The notes under the pieces are model-generated. The model made no database searches. It was not told where the DNA came from and saw only the letters and a list, made by a program, of their open reading frames with translations. This document shows, piece after piece, positions 8,557 through 18,069 of a stretch of 64,000 bases of DNA (the stretch's first letter is position 1; each line of letters starts with the position of its first letter). This stretch comes from Sphingopyxis sp. 113P3 (GTDB taxonomy: Bacteria > Pseudomonadota > Alphaproteobacteria > Sphingomonadales > Sphingomonadaceae): positions 281,501-345,500 of the forward strand of contig NZ_CP009452.1 of assembly GCF_001278035.1 (NCBI RefSeq), given 5' to 3'. The position numbers and the translations under genes were made by a program.

Positions 8557-9459
8557 TTGGAAGCAGCCCAATGGATCGTTCGTCGCATGGATGGCGAGCC
8601 GGTCGATGAAGCTGCCTTTGATGCATGGCTGAGTGGTGACCCGCGCCGCAAGGCCGTGTTTGATGCGATGTGGCGCCGGATGATGGGGTCGAACATGGAC
8701 TTGGCCCTGGATGCCTACAGTCGCAAACGCCCTTCGCCTCGCGCACTCGTGACGGGTGCTCTCGCTGTCGCGCTTGTCATGTTCGGTGGCTACAAGGCGG
8801 TCCCATCGGTCGAACTGTTCTTCACGCAACCGCAGGAATTCGCAGCAGCGGACAAGACGATCAGCAACGTCACGCTTGACGATGGAAGCCGTCTGACTCT
8901 CGCCGGCGGGGCGGATGTTCGGGTTCGATATACACGTCATGAACGCGTGGTGGAACTGACCCGCGGAACCCTTTTCGCCGATGTTGCGCACGATTCCTCC
9001 CGGCCCTTCCGCATCGAGGCGGGCGGAGCCCGGATCACCGACCTTGGAACCCGTTTCGAGGTATCGAAAAAGCTTTCGGACGTTCGCGTTTCAGTCGAGG
9101 AAGGCGTTGTGCGCTTCGGCCCCAATGGCTGGTTTGGCAAATCGATAGACCTTGCCGCCAACCAGGCGGCGGCGCTGACCGACTCCGGCTTATCCCGCCT
9201 CGACGATCCCGACGCAGGCAACATTGCCCGCTGGCGCAGCGAATGGGTCGAGTATCAGGACGCGCCGATGCGGCAAGTGGTGGCGGACCTGGCAGGCGCT
9301 GCTTCGCTGCCCATCGAGATTGCCAGCGAGAGCCTTGCGGAGCGGCGTGTGACCGGCCGCATTCAACTGACCGATCCGGACAATCAGCTTGGATACCTGT
9401 CGGTCATTCACGGCTTCAAGATCGGCCGCTCCGACGGGCGCATTCTCTTGTCTGAATAG
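8557..9459 (+). CDS. FecR-family anti-sigma factor
   Basis: About 300 residues. The N-terminal DUF4880-type segment is EAAQWIVRRMDGEPVDEAAFDAW. One membrane helix follows at about residues 66-82 (VTGALAVALVMFGGY). The periplasmic FecR domain spans about residues 105-190 (TLDDGSRLTL, GTLFADVAHD, TDLGTRFEV, VEEGVVRF), and an STN-like C-terminus would contact the receptor's signalling domain. No ATG is available at the start. The TTG at 8557 is used here, but a CTG at 8533 giving LSEDNPIELEAAQ would overlap the sigma-factor stop and is equally plausible. Translational coupling is likely. Confidence 0.88.
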   Translation: MEAAQWIVRRMDGEPVDEAAFDAWLSGDPRRKAVFDAMWRRMMGSNMDLALDAYSRKRPSPRALVTGALAVALVMFGGYKAVPSVELFFTQPQEFAAADKTISNVTLDDGSRLTLAGGADVRVRYTRHERVVELTRGTLFADVAHDSSRPFRIEAGGARITDLGTRFEVSKKLSDVRVSVEEGVVRFGPNGWFGKSIDLAANQAAALTDSGLSRLDDPDAGNIARWRSEWVEYQDAPMRQVVADLAGAASLPIEIASESLAERRVTGRIQLTDPDNQLGYLSVIHGFKIGRSDGRILLSE

Positions 9460-9510
9460 TTGCCAAGATAATGGCGCATCATAATGCAATAAAAGTGCAA
9501 CAAAATTCTT

Positions 9511-9540
9511 TGTAAGATTTCGTGTGGTGCGGTGTCCTTC
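9511..9540 (+). promoter_or_regulatory. candidate ECF-type promoter of the TonB receptor operon
   Basis: TGTAAGA (9511-9517) and GTCCTTC (9534-9540) are separated by 16 bp, 40 bp before the receptor start. They resemble the promoter elements of FecI-type sigma factors (a -35 containing GTAA or GGAAA and a -10 containing TCCTT). It lies in the only gap between fecR and the receptor, and has no sigma-70 look. Confidence 0.45.
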
Positions 9541-9579
9541 TCTCTGAACACATGACTATCAAGAAAGAGGGATTTCAGC

Positions 9580-12500
9580 ATGCGCACGTTTTACCGCTCG
9601 CTTCAAGCGAGCGCGGCTGTCGTTGCATTTGTAATGGGCACTGTGTCAATCGCCGCACCGGCCCATGCGCAAAGCAATCTCACGCTTCCGCCCGCGAGCC
9701 TTGCGGATTCGGTTTCCGCCCTGTCTCGGCAGACCGGAGCCCAGATTCTTTTCGATCCGGCCCTGCTCAGCGGGAAGAAAGCACCAGCGGTGCAGGGTGC
9801 GTCGAACGTCGAAGCCGCGCTGACCCGGCTTCTTGGGGGATCGGGTCTGACATGGCAAAGGCGAGGAAATGCTCTTCTGGTCGTGCGCGGGCGCGCCGTC
9901 TCCCAGAATGGCAGCACTGAACGGCCCGGCCTCCGTCCGAGAGCCGCTGCTGTCGCCAAACCACGGGTGGCGATTGCCGATAGAACAAGCGATCACGCAG
10001 AAGGCGAGCAAATCGTCGTAACCGGCTCCCGGATTGTGCGTGACGGCTTCGATGCGCCAACGCCTGTAACGGTGCTGGGCGAAGAGGAGATCAAGCGGGA
10101 TGCATCGGTTAACATCGCCACATATCTTCTAAAGATGCCGGCTTTCGCAGGAAGCCTTTACAATAACGGTAGCACCACCAGTGCCGGATTACCCGGTATC
10201 AGTTCCCTGTCGCTGCGTAACCTCTCGCCGCAGCGTACACTCGTCCTGCTGGACAATCAGCGCCTGCCTGTCGCCAACACGGGCGACTATGTCGATATCA
10301 ACGCCATCCCTAATGGCATCATCAAGCGCGTGGATATCGTTACCGGCGGCGCGTCCGCGGCATGGGGTTCGGATGCTGTGGCCGGCGTAGTGAACTTCGT
10401 GATCGACAAGGACTACACCGGAATAAAGGGTGAGGTTTCCGGCGGCATCACCGAAGAAGGCGACGACGAAAACTACAAGGTGTCGCTGACCGCGGGCACG
10501 AAGTTCGCGGGCGGACGCGGCCACCTGATCGTCAGCGCGGAAACCTCGTACAATGCTGGCGTAAAACACGTGTCACGCGACTGGTACAAGGGATACCGCC
10601 GGGTCGTTAACCCCGCCTATGCCGTTGGCAACGGTCAGCCATACATACTCGTGGCCGAGCATGTCGGCCCTCGGCAGGTGGCTCCCGGCGCGATTGTCAC
10701 TGACGGTCCGCTCACCGGCCTCGTATTCGGGCCGGGCGGACAACCGTTTCAGTTGAATGAAGGCCAGTATGCTCCCGGTGCGGCCTATATGATCGGTGGC
10801 GACTGGCAGGCAACAGACTGGCACCCTATCACCCAGGACATGCAGGTGCCCCTGTCGCACCAGAATGTTTTCGCGCGGGCGAGTTATGACGTTACCGACA
10901 ACATCAATCTCTACGCCCAGTTCATGTACGGGCGTTCCTACGTCGATGCGATGACGACGCCCTTCTATCAGTACGGTGGCCTTACGATCCAGCGGGACAA
11001 TGCTTTCCTGCCCGCATCCGTTGGCGCGGACATGGACGCCAAAAGCCTGACGAGCCTGACTGTCGGTTCATGGCACGAGGCCATCGGCGCGCTGCCCTAC
11101 GAGACCGAAAAGCAGCTCTATCGCTATACGCTCGGCGGTAGCGGCGATTTCGACCTCTTCGGCTCAAACTGGAAGTGGAATGCCTATGCAACGCGGAACA
11201 AGAGCGACTTCTCCCAGGACTACACCGCACCGATCATGGCCAACTATAGGCGGGCGATTGATGCGGTGATGGGGCCGAATGGCGCGCCTGTTTGTCGCTC
11301 GACTCTTGCCGATCCCACCGATGGTTGCTCGCCCTTCAACATCCTCGGGACGGGCGTCGCCACGCCCGCCGCACTGAACTATGTCATGGGCGTGGCTCAG
11401 ATGAAGGGCTGGGTCACTCAGGACATTTTCGCTGCTTCATTCAACGGCGAGCCGTTCAGCATTTGGGCGGGTCCGGTTTCTGTTGCGCTGGGCGTCGAAC
11501 ATCGCCGCGAAAAGGAAGATGGCTGGTCCGATCCGATCTCGCAGGCACGTGGCTACTGGGCGGGCAACTACCAGCCCCTGGTCGGCTCCTACAATGTGAC
11601 CGAAGCCTTTCTCGAAACCGTGGTTCCGCTGCTCAAGGATTCTTCCTTCGGCAAGTCCCTCGAACTCAACGCAGCGATCCGTCATGCCGACTACAGCACT
11701 GCCGGCGGAGTGACGCCCTGGAAGGTCGGTCTCACCTACACGCCGGTGGACGATATCACGCTACGCGCCACGCGGTCCCGCGATATCCGTGCTGGCAGCC
11801 TGTCGATCTTGTTCCAGCCGGGGCAGGTGTTGACCCAGGCGCTGTTCAATCCGTGGACCGGAAACACCGACACCACGCAATACACCGCTATAGGCAATCC
11901 GAACATCGCGCCGGAAAAGGCGGATACCAAGGTTTTTGGCGCGGTGTTGCGCCCACGCTGGATTCCCGGTCTCACCTTTTCGGTCGATTATTGGGACGTG
12001 AATGTGAAAGGCGCGATCACGACGCCTTCACCGACCGTTTTGATCGATGGATGTTATACGGGCCGCTTCCCGTCATATTGCGAGTTTGTTGGTCGTGACG
12101 CTGCCAACAATCTCACCGCGATCACACGGGTTCCGGTCAACCTCGCCAAGTTCCATGTCCGCGGACTGGATTTCGAGCTGGGATACAATCTGCCGGTGGG
12201 TGGAGGCGAATTGTCGCTGCGTGCCCTTGCTACCCGTGGCCTGAAGAACACCACGAACACCGGCCTTCCAGGAGCAACCGACTCCAACGCCCTCGGCGTG
12301 AACTCAGCAATGCCTCGTTGGCGCTACAATGTCTCAGCGGCCTACAAACAGGGGCAATTCACGGGCGCGCTGACCGCGCGTGGAATCTCTGCCGGGGTTT
12401 ACTCGAACGATTATATTGAATGCACCAGCAACTGCCCCGCCAGAACCGCCACCAGGGACACCATCAGCGACAATAGCTACGGCGGCGCGCTCTATTTCGA

Positions 12501-12693
12501 TCTCTCTTTGAATTATGCGTTCATGCCCGGACTGGAAGGCTTCTTCTCGGTAACAAACCTCGCCGACAAAGACCCGGAACCTGTCGCGCAGGGTATCGGG
12601 GTTAGCAATCCACAATGGGGCATCATGTCCCCGGGCAACGGCTATGACTATCTTGGCCGATCCTTCCGCGCGGGCATCCGCTTCAACTACTAA
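9580..12693 (+). CDS. TonB-dependent outer-membrane receptor with STN signalling domain
   Basis: 1037 residues. Signal peptide (cleavage after APAHAQ, about residue 31). STN/secretin short domain at about residues 45-102 (SALSRQTGAQILFDPALLSG, then GLTWQRRGNALLVV). A TonB-box-like EQIVVTGSRI precedes the plug (about residues 145-265, with NLSPQRTLVLLDNQRLPV and GSDAVAGVVNFVI). The beta-barrel ends in the terminal aromatic FRAGIRFNY. The STN domain marks it as a transducer for the FecR/sigma pair just upstream. Two phosphatase genes follow, so the ligand may be a phosphate ester; this is inference from context only. Confidence 0.9.
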   Translation: MRTFYRSLQASAAVVAFVMGTVSIAAPAHAQSNLTLPPASLADSVSALSRQTGAQILFDPALLSGKKAPAVQGASNVEAALTRLLGGSGLTWQRRGNALLVVRGRAVSQNGSTERPGLRPRAAAVAKPRVAIADRTSDHAEGEQIVVTGSRIVRDGFDAPTPVTVLGEEEIKRDASVNIATYLLKMPAFAGSLYNNGSTTSAGLPGISSLSLRNLSPQRTLVLLDNQRLPVANTGDYVDINAIPNGIIKRVDIVTGGASAAWGSDAVAGVVNFVIDKDYTGIKGEVSGGITEEGDDENYKVSLTAGTKFAGGRGHLIVSAETSYNAGVKHVSRDWYKGYRRVVNPAYAVGNGQPYILVAEHVGPRQVAPGAIVTDGPLTGLVFGPGGQPFQLNEGQYAPGAAYMIGGDWQATDWHPITQDMQVPLSHQNVFARASYDVTDNINLYAQFMYGRSYVDAMTTPFYQYGGLTIQRDNAFLPASVGADMDAKSLTSLTVGSWHEAIGALPYETEKQLYRYTLGGSGDFDLFGSNWKWNAYATRNKSDFSQDYTAPIMANYRRAIDAVMGPNGAPVCRSTLADPTDGCSPFNILGTGVATPAALNYVMGVAQMKGWVTQDIFAASFNGEPFSIWAGPVSVALGVEHRREKEDGWSDPISQARGYWAGNYQPLVGSYNVTEAFLETVVPLLKDSSFGKSLELNAAIRHADYSTAGGVTPWKVGLTYTPVDDITLRATRSRDIRAGSLSILFQPGQVLTQALFNPWTGNTDTTQYTAIGNPNIAPEKADTKVFGAVLRPRWIPGLTFSVDYWDVNVKGAITTPSPTVLIDGCYTGRFPSYCEFVGRDAANNLTAITRVPVNLAKFHVRGLDFELGYNLPVGGGELSLRALATRGLKNTTNTGLPGATDSNALGVNSAMPRWRYNVSAAYKQGQFTGALTARGISAGVYSNDYIECTSNCPARTATRDTISDNSYGGALYFDLSLNYAFMPGLEGFFSVTNLADKDPEPVAQGIGVSNPQWGIMSPGNGYDYLGRSFRAGIRFNY

Positions 12694-12757
12694 CACCCCG
12701 GCTGGGGAGCGTGGGGATTATCCATGCTCCTCTTCAAATCTCAGGATTAACTGTCAA

Positions 12758-14125
12758 ATGGCAATCGACTTCCGGCGCAAGGCCATCCAGCTCGCCTGCG
12801 CGTTCATCCTCTTCTCAGCGGGTTCGGCGCAAGCCAGATCGCTGCTTCTGGTCAGCATTGATGCGATGGGACCGGACTATGTCCTCAAGGCCGATGAGAT
12901 GGGCCTACAGATTCCCAACCTGCGCAGCTTCATGAAGGAAGGCAGCTATGCGCAGGGCGTTCGCGGCGTTGTTCCTACGGTCACATGCCCGAGCCATGCG
13001 ACGATCGTTACCGGCGTGTCGCCTTCCAGCCATGGCATCACCCGCAATGATCCGCTGGAAACAGACGGCTTTTCTTCCATCCTGTGTACATTCGCCAGCG
13101 ATATCAAAGTGGATGCGCTATACGACGCCGCGGCGCGCGCCGGTATCGAAACGGGCAGCGTCGGCTGGTTGAACACGGCGGGCAGCCCCAGCATCAAATA
13201 TAATCTACCCTATACAGACCCCTACAAGTCCGAAATCGCCATCAAATTTCAGGAGGCCATGGCCCGTCCGGATGGCCTTCTGGCCGATCTGCAATCGAAA
13301 CTCGGCAGCTACTATCAGGACGCAGATGAAACCGGCAGCACAACCCGCCTGCGTTTCGCAACCGAGATCATGAACCGCTACAAACCCGGCTTCATGATGT
13401 TTCATACTGTCTCGGTCGATTCCGCTGCACATGCCCATGGTCCCTGGAGCGCCGAAGCCAGGCGTGCCATGGAACATGAGGATGCGGTGCTTGGCGAAAT
13501 CATCAAGACCGCCCTCGCGAACGATCCCGACACGATAATCGCCGTTGTCTCCGACCATGGGCAGGCTCCATACACGCGCGTTCTCAACATCAACATTCCG
13601 TTGATCGAAGCCGGCCTGATCGAGATCGCGCCGTTAGTGTCTGGCCGCGCAGTGGAAGTGAAGGACTGGCAGGCGAAGCGCTGGGGCGACGCCATCCTGC
13701 TCAAAGACCCGTCCGACACCGTGACACGCGCCGGAGTGTCCGAACTGCTGCATCGCCTGGCCGCCGACCCCGCCAATGGAATCGACCGCATCATCGAAGG
13801 TGACGAAATCGAAAAACTGGGTGGCTATCCTGGCGCGAGTTTCGTGCTGGCAATGAAGCCGGGTACGGTGCTTGGCGGCGGCTATCTGGGCGACCGGCTG
13901 GTCACGCTCCCGACCACCCGGGGGACGCACGGCTATTTGCCCGAAGTTTCGGCGATGAACGCTTCCTTTTTCATCAAGGGCAAGGGCATCAAGGCCGGAC
14001 AAAATCTCGGCATAATTAACATGCTGGAGATAGCGCCCACACTCGCCCAGGCCATGGGTGTCAGGCTGAAAGATGCGCAGGAAGGCCCGTTGCCGGTATT
14101 CGAAGTCTCCTCCGGGAGCCGCTGA
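12758..14125 (+). CDS. exported nucleotide pyrophosphatase/phosphodiesterase-like enzyme (alkaline phosphatase superfamily)
   Basis: 455 residues with signal peptide (cleavage near SAQARS, residue 26). Superfamily metal ligands and nucleophile are visible: Asp35 (VSIDAMG), Thr76 in PTVTCPSHATIVTG (the Thr nucleophile of NPP-type members), then TVSVDSAAHAHGP, VVSDHGQAPY and a late TRGTHGYLP histidine. The combination fits type I phosphodiesterase/nucleotide pyrophosphatase better than phosphomonoesterase. It sits 64 bp after the receptor and just before a PhoA-like gene, so one operon is likely. An upstream in-frame extension overlaps the receptor and was not used. Substrate (nucleotides, phosphodiesters or phosphonate esters) is undetermined. 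Confidence 0.82.
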   Translation: MAIDFRRKAIQLACAFILFSAGSAQARSLLLVSIDAMGPDYVLKADEMGLQIPNLRSFMKEGSYAQGVRGVVPTVTCPSHATIVTGVSPSSHGITRNDPLETDGFSSILCTFASDIKVDALYDAAARAGIETGSVGWLNTAGSPSIKYNLPYTDPYKSEIAIKFQEAMARPDGLLADLQSKLGSYYQDADETGSTTRLRFATEIMNRYKPGFMMFHTVSVDSAAHAHGPWSAEARRAMEHEDAVLGEIIKTALANDPDTIIAVVSDHGQAPYTRVLNINIPLIEAGLIEIAPLVSGRAVEVKDWQAKRWGDAILLKDPSDTVTRAGVSELLHRLAADPANGIDRIIEGDEIEKLGGYPGASFVLAMKPGTVLGGGYLGDRLVTLPTTRGTHGYLPEVSAMNASFFIKGKGIKAGQNLGIINMLEIAPTLAQAMGVRLKDAQEGPLPVFEVSSGSR

Positions 14126-14192
14126 GTTGGCGGTCGACAAGGGTCGTTTCCCCATAGCGACTTATCTAACCTCTCCCTGACGGAGGATATTT

Positions 14193-15623
14193 GTGATCGC
14201 ACGTCTTGCAGTTGCAGCTTTACTCGCCCTTTCAAGCCAGGCCGTTGTCGCACAGGGCGATGTGCCTGATTTGTCACGGGCTGCACGTGGCGATGCGCGC
14301 GAGCCCGGCGGTGCCCGTCGCCTCCCGAGTGACATGCGCGAGGTCTACACAAAGCTGAGTAATGGCGAGGGCGAGGTCCGCAACGTCATCCTGCTGATCG
14401 GTGACGGCATGGGCGATTCGGAGATCACGATCGCACGCAACTACGCCGAAGGGGCAGGCGGTTACTTCAAGGGCATCGACGCGATGCCGCTTACCGGCAA
14501 CTACACCCACTATTCGCTCGATCGGGAGACCGGGAAGCCGGACTATGTGACCGACTCTGCTGCATCCGCGACCGCCTGGGCGTCCGGTGTGAAGAGTTAC
14601 AACGGGGCGATTGGCGTGGACATAGCGGGAAAGCCGCACCAGACTCTTCTTGAGCTTGCAAAGGCCGCGGGTCTCGCAACCGGCAACGTGTCCACTGCCG
14701 AAATTCAGGATGCGACACCGGCTGCACAGATGGCCCACGTCACCAGTCGCAAATGCTATGCGCCTGTGCGAACAAGCAGGGATTGCCCTCAGAACGCGCT
14801 CGAGAACGGCGGGGCTGGTTCTATCACCGAGCAAATACTCGACACCCGTGCCGATCTGGTGCTGGGTGGCGGCGCGGCAAGTTTTGCGGAAAAAGCGACG
14901 GCGGGCAAATGGAAGGGCCTCACGCTGTTCGAACAGGCGAGAACTCGTGGGTACCGGATAGTGCGGACGGCCCCGGAACTGGATGCAGTGAGCCACGCGG
15001 ACGGCCGCCAACCACTGATCGGCTTGTTCTCGGACGGCAATATGCCGGAGCGCTGGATCGGCCCTCGGGCAAGCCGTCATGGCAACATCGACCAGCCTCC
15101 GGCCACCTGTCGGCCGAACCCGGAACGCACGGCTACAACCCCGACCCTTGCGGCCATGACGCAAAAGGCGATCGCGTTGCTCAAGGACAAGCCAACGGGT
15201 TTCTTCCTTCAGGTGGAAGGGGCATCGATCGACAAGCAGAACCACGCCGCCAATCCCTGCGGGCAGATTGGTGAGACGGTTGACCTTGATGAAGCTGTCC
15301 AGATCGCACTTGAGTTTGCCAAAGCCGACGGACGCACGCTCGTGATCGTCACGGCCGACCATGCGCATTCCAGTCAGATCGTGAGCAACGGTACGCGCGC
15401 CCCCGGGCTCACCGCCGCCCTGAGCACACGGGACGGAGCCGTCATGACGATCAGTTACGGAACAGCCGAGGAAGGATCGCAGGAACATACCGGTGCCCAA
15501 CTGCGCATCGCCGCGTTCGGCCCCCGTGCCGTCAACGTCAGTGGCCTGCTCGATCAGACCGATCTTCATTATATCATCCGTGATGCGCTTAAGCTCGATG
15601 GAATCGCGCCGATGAAACCATGA
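14193..15623 (+). CDS. exported alkaline phosphatase, PhoA-like
   Basis: 476 residues starting at GTG, with GGAGGA ideally placed upstream. Signal peptide ends near VVAQG (residue 21). Key blocks: [12 protein letters not shown] (metal Asp), [12 protein letters not shown] (nucleophile Ser), [24 protein letters not shown] and SQEHTGAQL (zinc ligands). These fit periplasmic alkaline phosphatase releasing Pi from monoesters. Together with the preceding phosphodiesterase it could degrade a phosphodiester in two steps. Last gene of the ECF-controlled set. No clear terminator was seen after it. Confidence 0.88.
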   Translation: MIARLAVAALLALSSQAVVAQGDVPDLSRAARGDAREPGGARRLPSDMREVYTKLSNGEGEVRNVILLIGDGMGDSEITIARNYAEGAGGYFKGIDAMPLTGNYTHYSLDRETGKPDYVTDSAASATAWASGVKSYNGAIGVDIAGKPHQTLLELAKAAGLATGNVSTAEIQDATPAAQMAHVTSRKCYAPVRTSRDCPQNALENGGAGSITEQILDTRADLVLGGGAASFAEKATAGKWKGLTLFEQARTRGYRIVRTAPELDAVSHADGRQPLIGLFSDGNMPERWIGPRASRHGNIDQPPATCRPNPERTATTPTLAAMTQKAIALLKDKPTGFFLQVEGASIDKQNHAANPCGQIGETVDLDEAVQIALEFAKADGRTLVIVTADHAHSSQIVSNGTRAPGLTAALSTRDGAVMTISYGTAEEGSQEHTGAQLRIAAFGPRAVNVSGLLDQTDLHYIIRDALKLDGIAPMKP

Positions 15624-15800
15624 AGCAGCCTTGGGGGGTGCGGATGGCGCCACCGGCCCGGTTCATGCCTCTCACTGAAACTCACAGCCGGCTACGCAAG
15701 CAGGACCAGCGCGCGCTCCAGACGCAGAAATGATCGCCAAGCGGCTCTTTCCACGCTCCAGGGTTCTGTCGCCGCGCAGGTGAGAGCGCGGTCAGAGCGC

Positions 15801-15976
15801 CATAGATCAGTCCACGCTCAGGCCTGTTACAGGCAAACATCGACCCATTGCGCGCCGGTGATCTCCACCATCCGACCGGGCTCTGTACGCAAGGCTGCAT
15901 TTTTTGCGCCGGCTACCAGGATAAGCACAGGAAAAGGTTGCAGGCTTTCGTCGCAATAGATGGGCAGTGCCCGATG
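15801..15976 (-). pseudogene. relic of the 3' end of a ybaK-like deacylase gene
   Basis: Read on the minus strand, about the last 48 codons can be followed from near 15976 to a TAA at 15827-15829: LPIYCDESLQPFPV, then AGAKNAALRTEPGRM, then AQWVDVC. This parallels the intact gene at 26341-26799 (LPVYCDESLRLFAV, ATNAALRIEPDRM, AQWVNVC). Similarity continues about 26 bp past the stop in both copies. By eye the DNA is roughly three-quarters identical, so the copies are old. The rest of the gene is missing. The remaining part of this 400-bp gap (15624-15800) shows nothing recognisable. Confidence 0.8.
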
Positions 15977-16003
15977 TCATGAAATTGTCCCCGATCCCGG
16001 ATA

Positions 16004-16017
16004 CTGGTCTAGTCCAG
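16004..16017. promoter_or_regulatory. dre/PhnF-like operator A, upstream of the phosphoesterase
   Basis: CTGGTCTAGTCCAG, a 14-bp near-palindrome with one mismatched pair, 19 bp before the phosphoesterase ATG. It matches the HutC/GntR-type consensus (TGGT-N4-ACCA) at all but one base and matches three other sites near this gene cluster. Confidence 0.6.
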
Positions 16018-16036
16018 AATTGATTGGAGATTGATT

Positions 16037-17932
16037 ATGGCGGATGCTGCCACATTCGGAGCGGATCGGGAAAGCGGAAGCAAGGCCCGGTTTTCCAGAA
16101 CGATCGCCGCAACTGTGGCGCTCCTCGGCTCAGTGCTGCCCGTCAGCCATGCCGAAGCCAGTGACCAGCCCGCGCCAGTTGCTGCCGCGCTTCGACCTTT
16201 GGCCGAATGGACCTTCGAACCTGACAATGCCTTGCCGAGGCGAGCTGACCCGGCGCCGAAGCGAGAAACACCGCCTTTACCCTTGATCTCGACGGAACGC
16301 ACAATGCCAGTTCTTTCCGGCATGCGGGCGACGGAACGCCGAGTACTGGACGCTGAACCGCGCGGAGAAGCCTTCACGGTGGAACTCTGGCTGCTCGACC
16401 ACGTCAATCAGCGCATCGGCGCGCTGATCGACAGCGGCCAGCCGCGTCCCGACTGGGCGCTTGGCTATATCTCGGGCGAGGCGTTGTTTGGCCCGGTACG
16501 TGCGGATGGTATGCCGCTGCTGAAGGCAGAGACCGGCGAGGGATACAAGCGCCGCTGGCATCACGTCGTGGGCGTGCGAGACGGAGCGCGCTGGACGCTC
16601 TATGTGGACGGAGTCGTCAAGGGGCAGGCGGAGCTTCCCGCCAACGCAGTTTCCGACGCCTCGTTGCAACTGAGCGGCTTCTTCGAGGCGGAGCGCTTCA
16701 TGCGCTTGGACGATCTGGTCAAGGCTGCGGCCATTTACGGTCGTGCACTTGGCGCGGCGGAGGTCAAGGCCGCATTCGATCGCCGCACACGGCTCGTCGA
16801 GGAAGGCTGGCTGACCGATAAGGCGCTCCATTTCACTCAGCCCCCTTATCTCAATACGCCGACGACCAGGTCGATCGAGCTTTCGTGGGAAACCAATCGT
16901 CCGGTCGCAACCACCGTTGAGTGGGGGGAGACGGCCGATGCACTGCAATCGCGCCAGATACCGCACGATGGCAAACGGATCGGCGGACTACGCCTAGACG
17001 GGTTGAAGGTCGATACGCCGTATTTCTACCGCGTGACAGGCGTGGACACGCAAGGCAACGAAGTGCGATCCGGTCTTTTGTCATTCCGGACCGCGCCCCC
17101 GCCGGGAGCCGCCTTCACCATGGCGATCAGCGCCGACACCGAAGCGCGCACCCATATCAACCGACGGATGAGCGCGCTCATCTGGGAAGAGCGCCCCAAT
17201 GTCCTGCTACTTGCCGGCGATCTCACCGATGGCGGTTCGCTCGAGCGCCGCTTTGAATGGACGCATGAGTATTTCGCCGGCATGGGGCCGCTGTTCGGCC
17301 GGGTGCCGGTGATAGCGGCACCCGGAAACGGTGAGAGCGAACTTCATTGGTTCCGCCACTATCACCGCCAGCCCGGCGACGAGGCGTTCTTCAACATCCG
17401 CTATGGTGACGCCGAAATTTTCGTCATCGACAGCAATCTCGAAGATCGCGAAAAGCGCGAGCCTGGCTTCCGCGCGCGGCAGAGAGCCTGGCTGGACCAG
17501 GCGCTCGCTTCGTCGACCGCGAAATGGAAGATCGCCATGCATCATCATGCGCTGAGGTCCACCGACGAGGACGATTATGGCGATAGCTGGACTGGCGTGT
17601 CGCACGGCGGCGATCCGGTGGTAACGGCGGAACTCGAGCCGATATACGAGAAGCACTCAGTCGACCTCGTCATTGTCGGTCACCTCCATACCTACGAGCG
17701 CAGCTGGCCGATCAGGGGCGGCAAGATCGATATGGCGAATGGCATCACTTATGTGCAGGTGGGAGGCATGGGCGGAAACCTGGAGGATTTCCAGCCGACC
17801 AAGCCGGGCTTCAACCGCAAGACCTTTCGTGACCATCATTATCTGATGCTGCGCGGCGCGGGGGACCGGCTTGAGGCCGAAGCGATAGATGCCGATGGCC
17901 ATCTGCGCGACACCTTCACCATTACCAAGTAG
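16037..17932 (+). CDS. exported LamG / purple-acid-phosphatase-like metallophosphoesterase
   Basis: 631 residues; GGAG at 16025-16028 favours the ATG at 16037. Signal peptide ends near SHAEA (residue 41). A concanavalin-like LamG region spans about residues 45-245 (VELWLLDHVNQRIGALID, HHVVGVRDGARWTLYVDG). A fibronectin-like PAP N-domain spans about residues 275-355. The calcineurin-like phosphoesterase domain follows (ISADTEAR, LLAGDLTDGG, MHHHALRS, VGHLHTYERSW). The usual GNH(E/D) block reads APGNGESE, so the histidine often acting as general acid is Gly. Operator A overlaps its promoter region. The LamG domain suggests binding to a glycan or surface polymer; substrate is unknown. Confidence 0.8.
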   Translation: MADAATFGADRESGSKARFSRTIAATVALLGSVLPVSHAEASDQPAPVAAALRPLAEWTFEPDNALPRRADPAPKRETPPLPLISTERTMPVLSGMRATERRVLDAEPRGEAFTVELWLLDHVNQRIGALIDSGQPRPDWALGYISGEALFGPVRADGMPLLKAETGEGYKRRWHHVVGVRDGARWTLYVDGVVKGQAELPANAVSDASLQLSGFFEAERFMRLDDLVKAAAIYGRALGAAEVKAAFDRRTRLVEEGWLTDKALHFTQPPYLNTPTTRSIELSWETNRPVATTVEWGETADALQSRQIPHDGKRIGGLRLDGLKVDTPYFYRVTGVDTQGNEVRSGLLSFRTAPPPGAAFTMAISADTEARTHINRRMSALIWEERPNVLLLAGDLTDGGSLERRFEWTHEYFAGMGPLFGRVPVIAAPGNGESELHWFRHYHRQPGDEAFFNIRYGDAEIFVIDSNLEDREKREPGFRARQRAWLDQALASSTAKWKIAMHHHALRSTDEDDYGDSWTGVSHGGDPVVTAELEPIYEKHSVDLVIVGHLHTYERSWPIRGGKIDMANGITYVQVGGMGGNLEDFQPTKPGFNRKTFRDHHYLMLRGAGDRLEAEAIDADGHLRDTFTITK

Positions 17933-17975
17933 TGCATCTGTTCCGAACTTCGCGCAGGGCTTCCGGTTGAAATTA

Positions 17976-17989
17976 TTGGTATAGTCCAA
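17976..17989. promoter_or_regulatory. dre/PhnF-like operator B, upstream of the HD-domain gene
   Basis: TTGGTATAGTCCAA, flanked by A and T to give a 16-bp site with perfect 5-bp arms (ATTGG/CCAAT). It lies between the phosphoesterase stop and the HD gene start, 80 bp upstream of the latter. Confidence 0.55.
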
Positions 17990-18069
17990 TAAGTCATCCG
18001 TCTGCGCCAGAGCTTTTGCCCCTTGCGTCGGCCAGCGCTTCCACATCTTCCAGATTGGGCTCGGATCAG

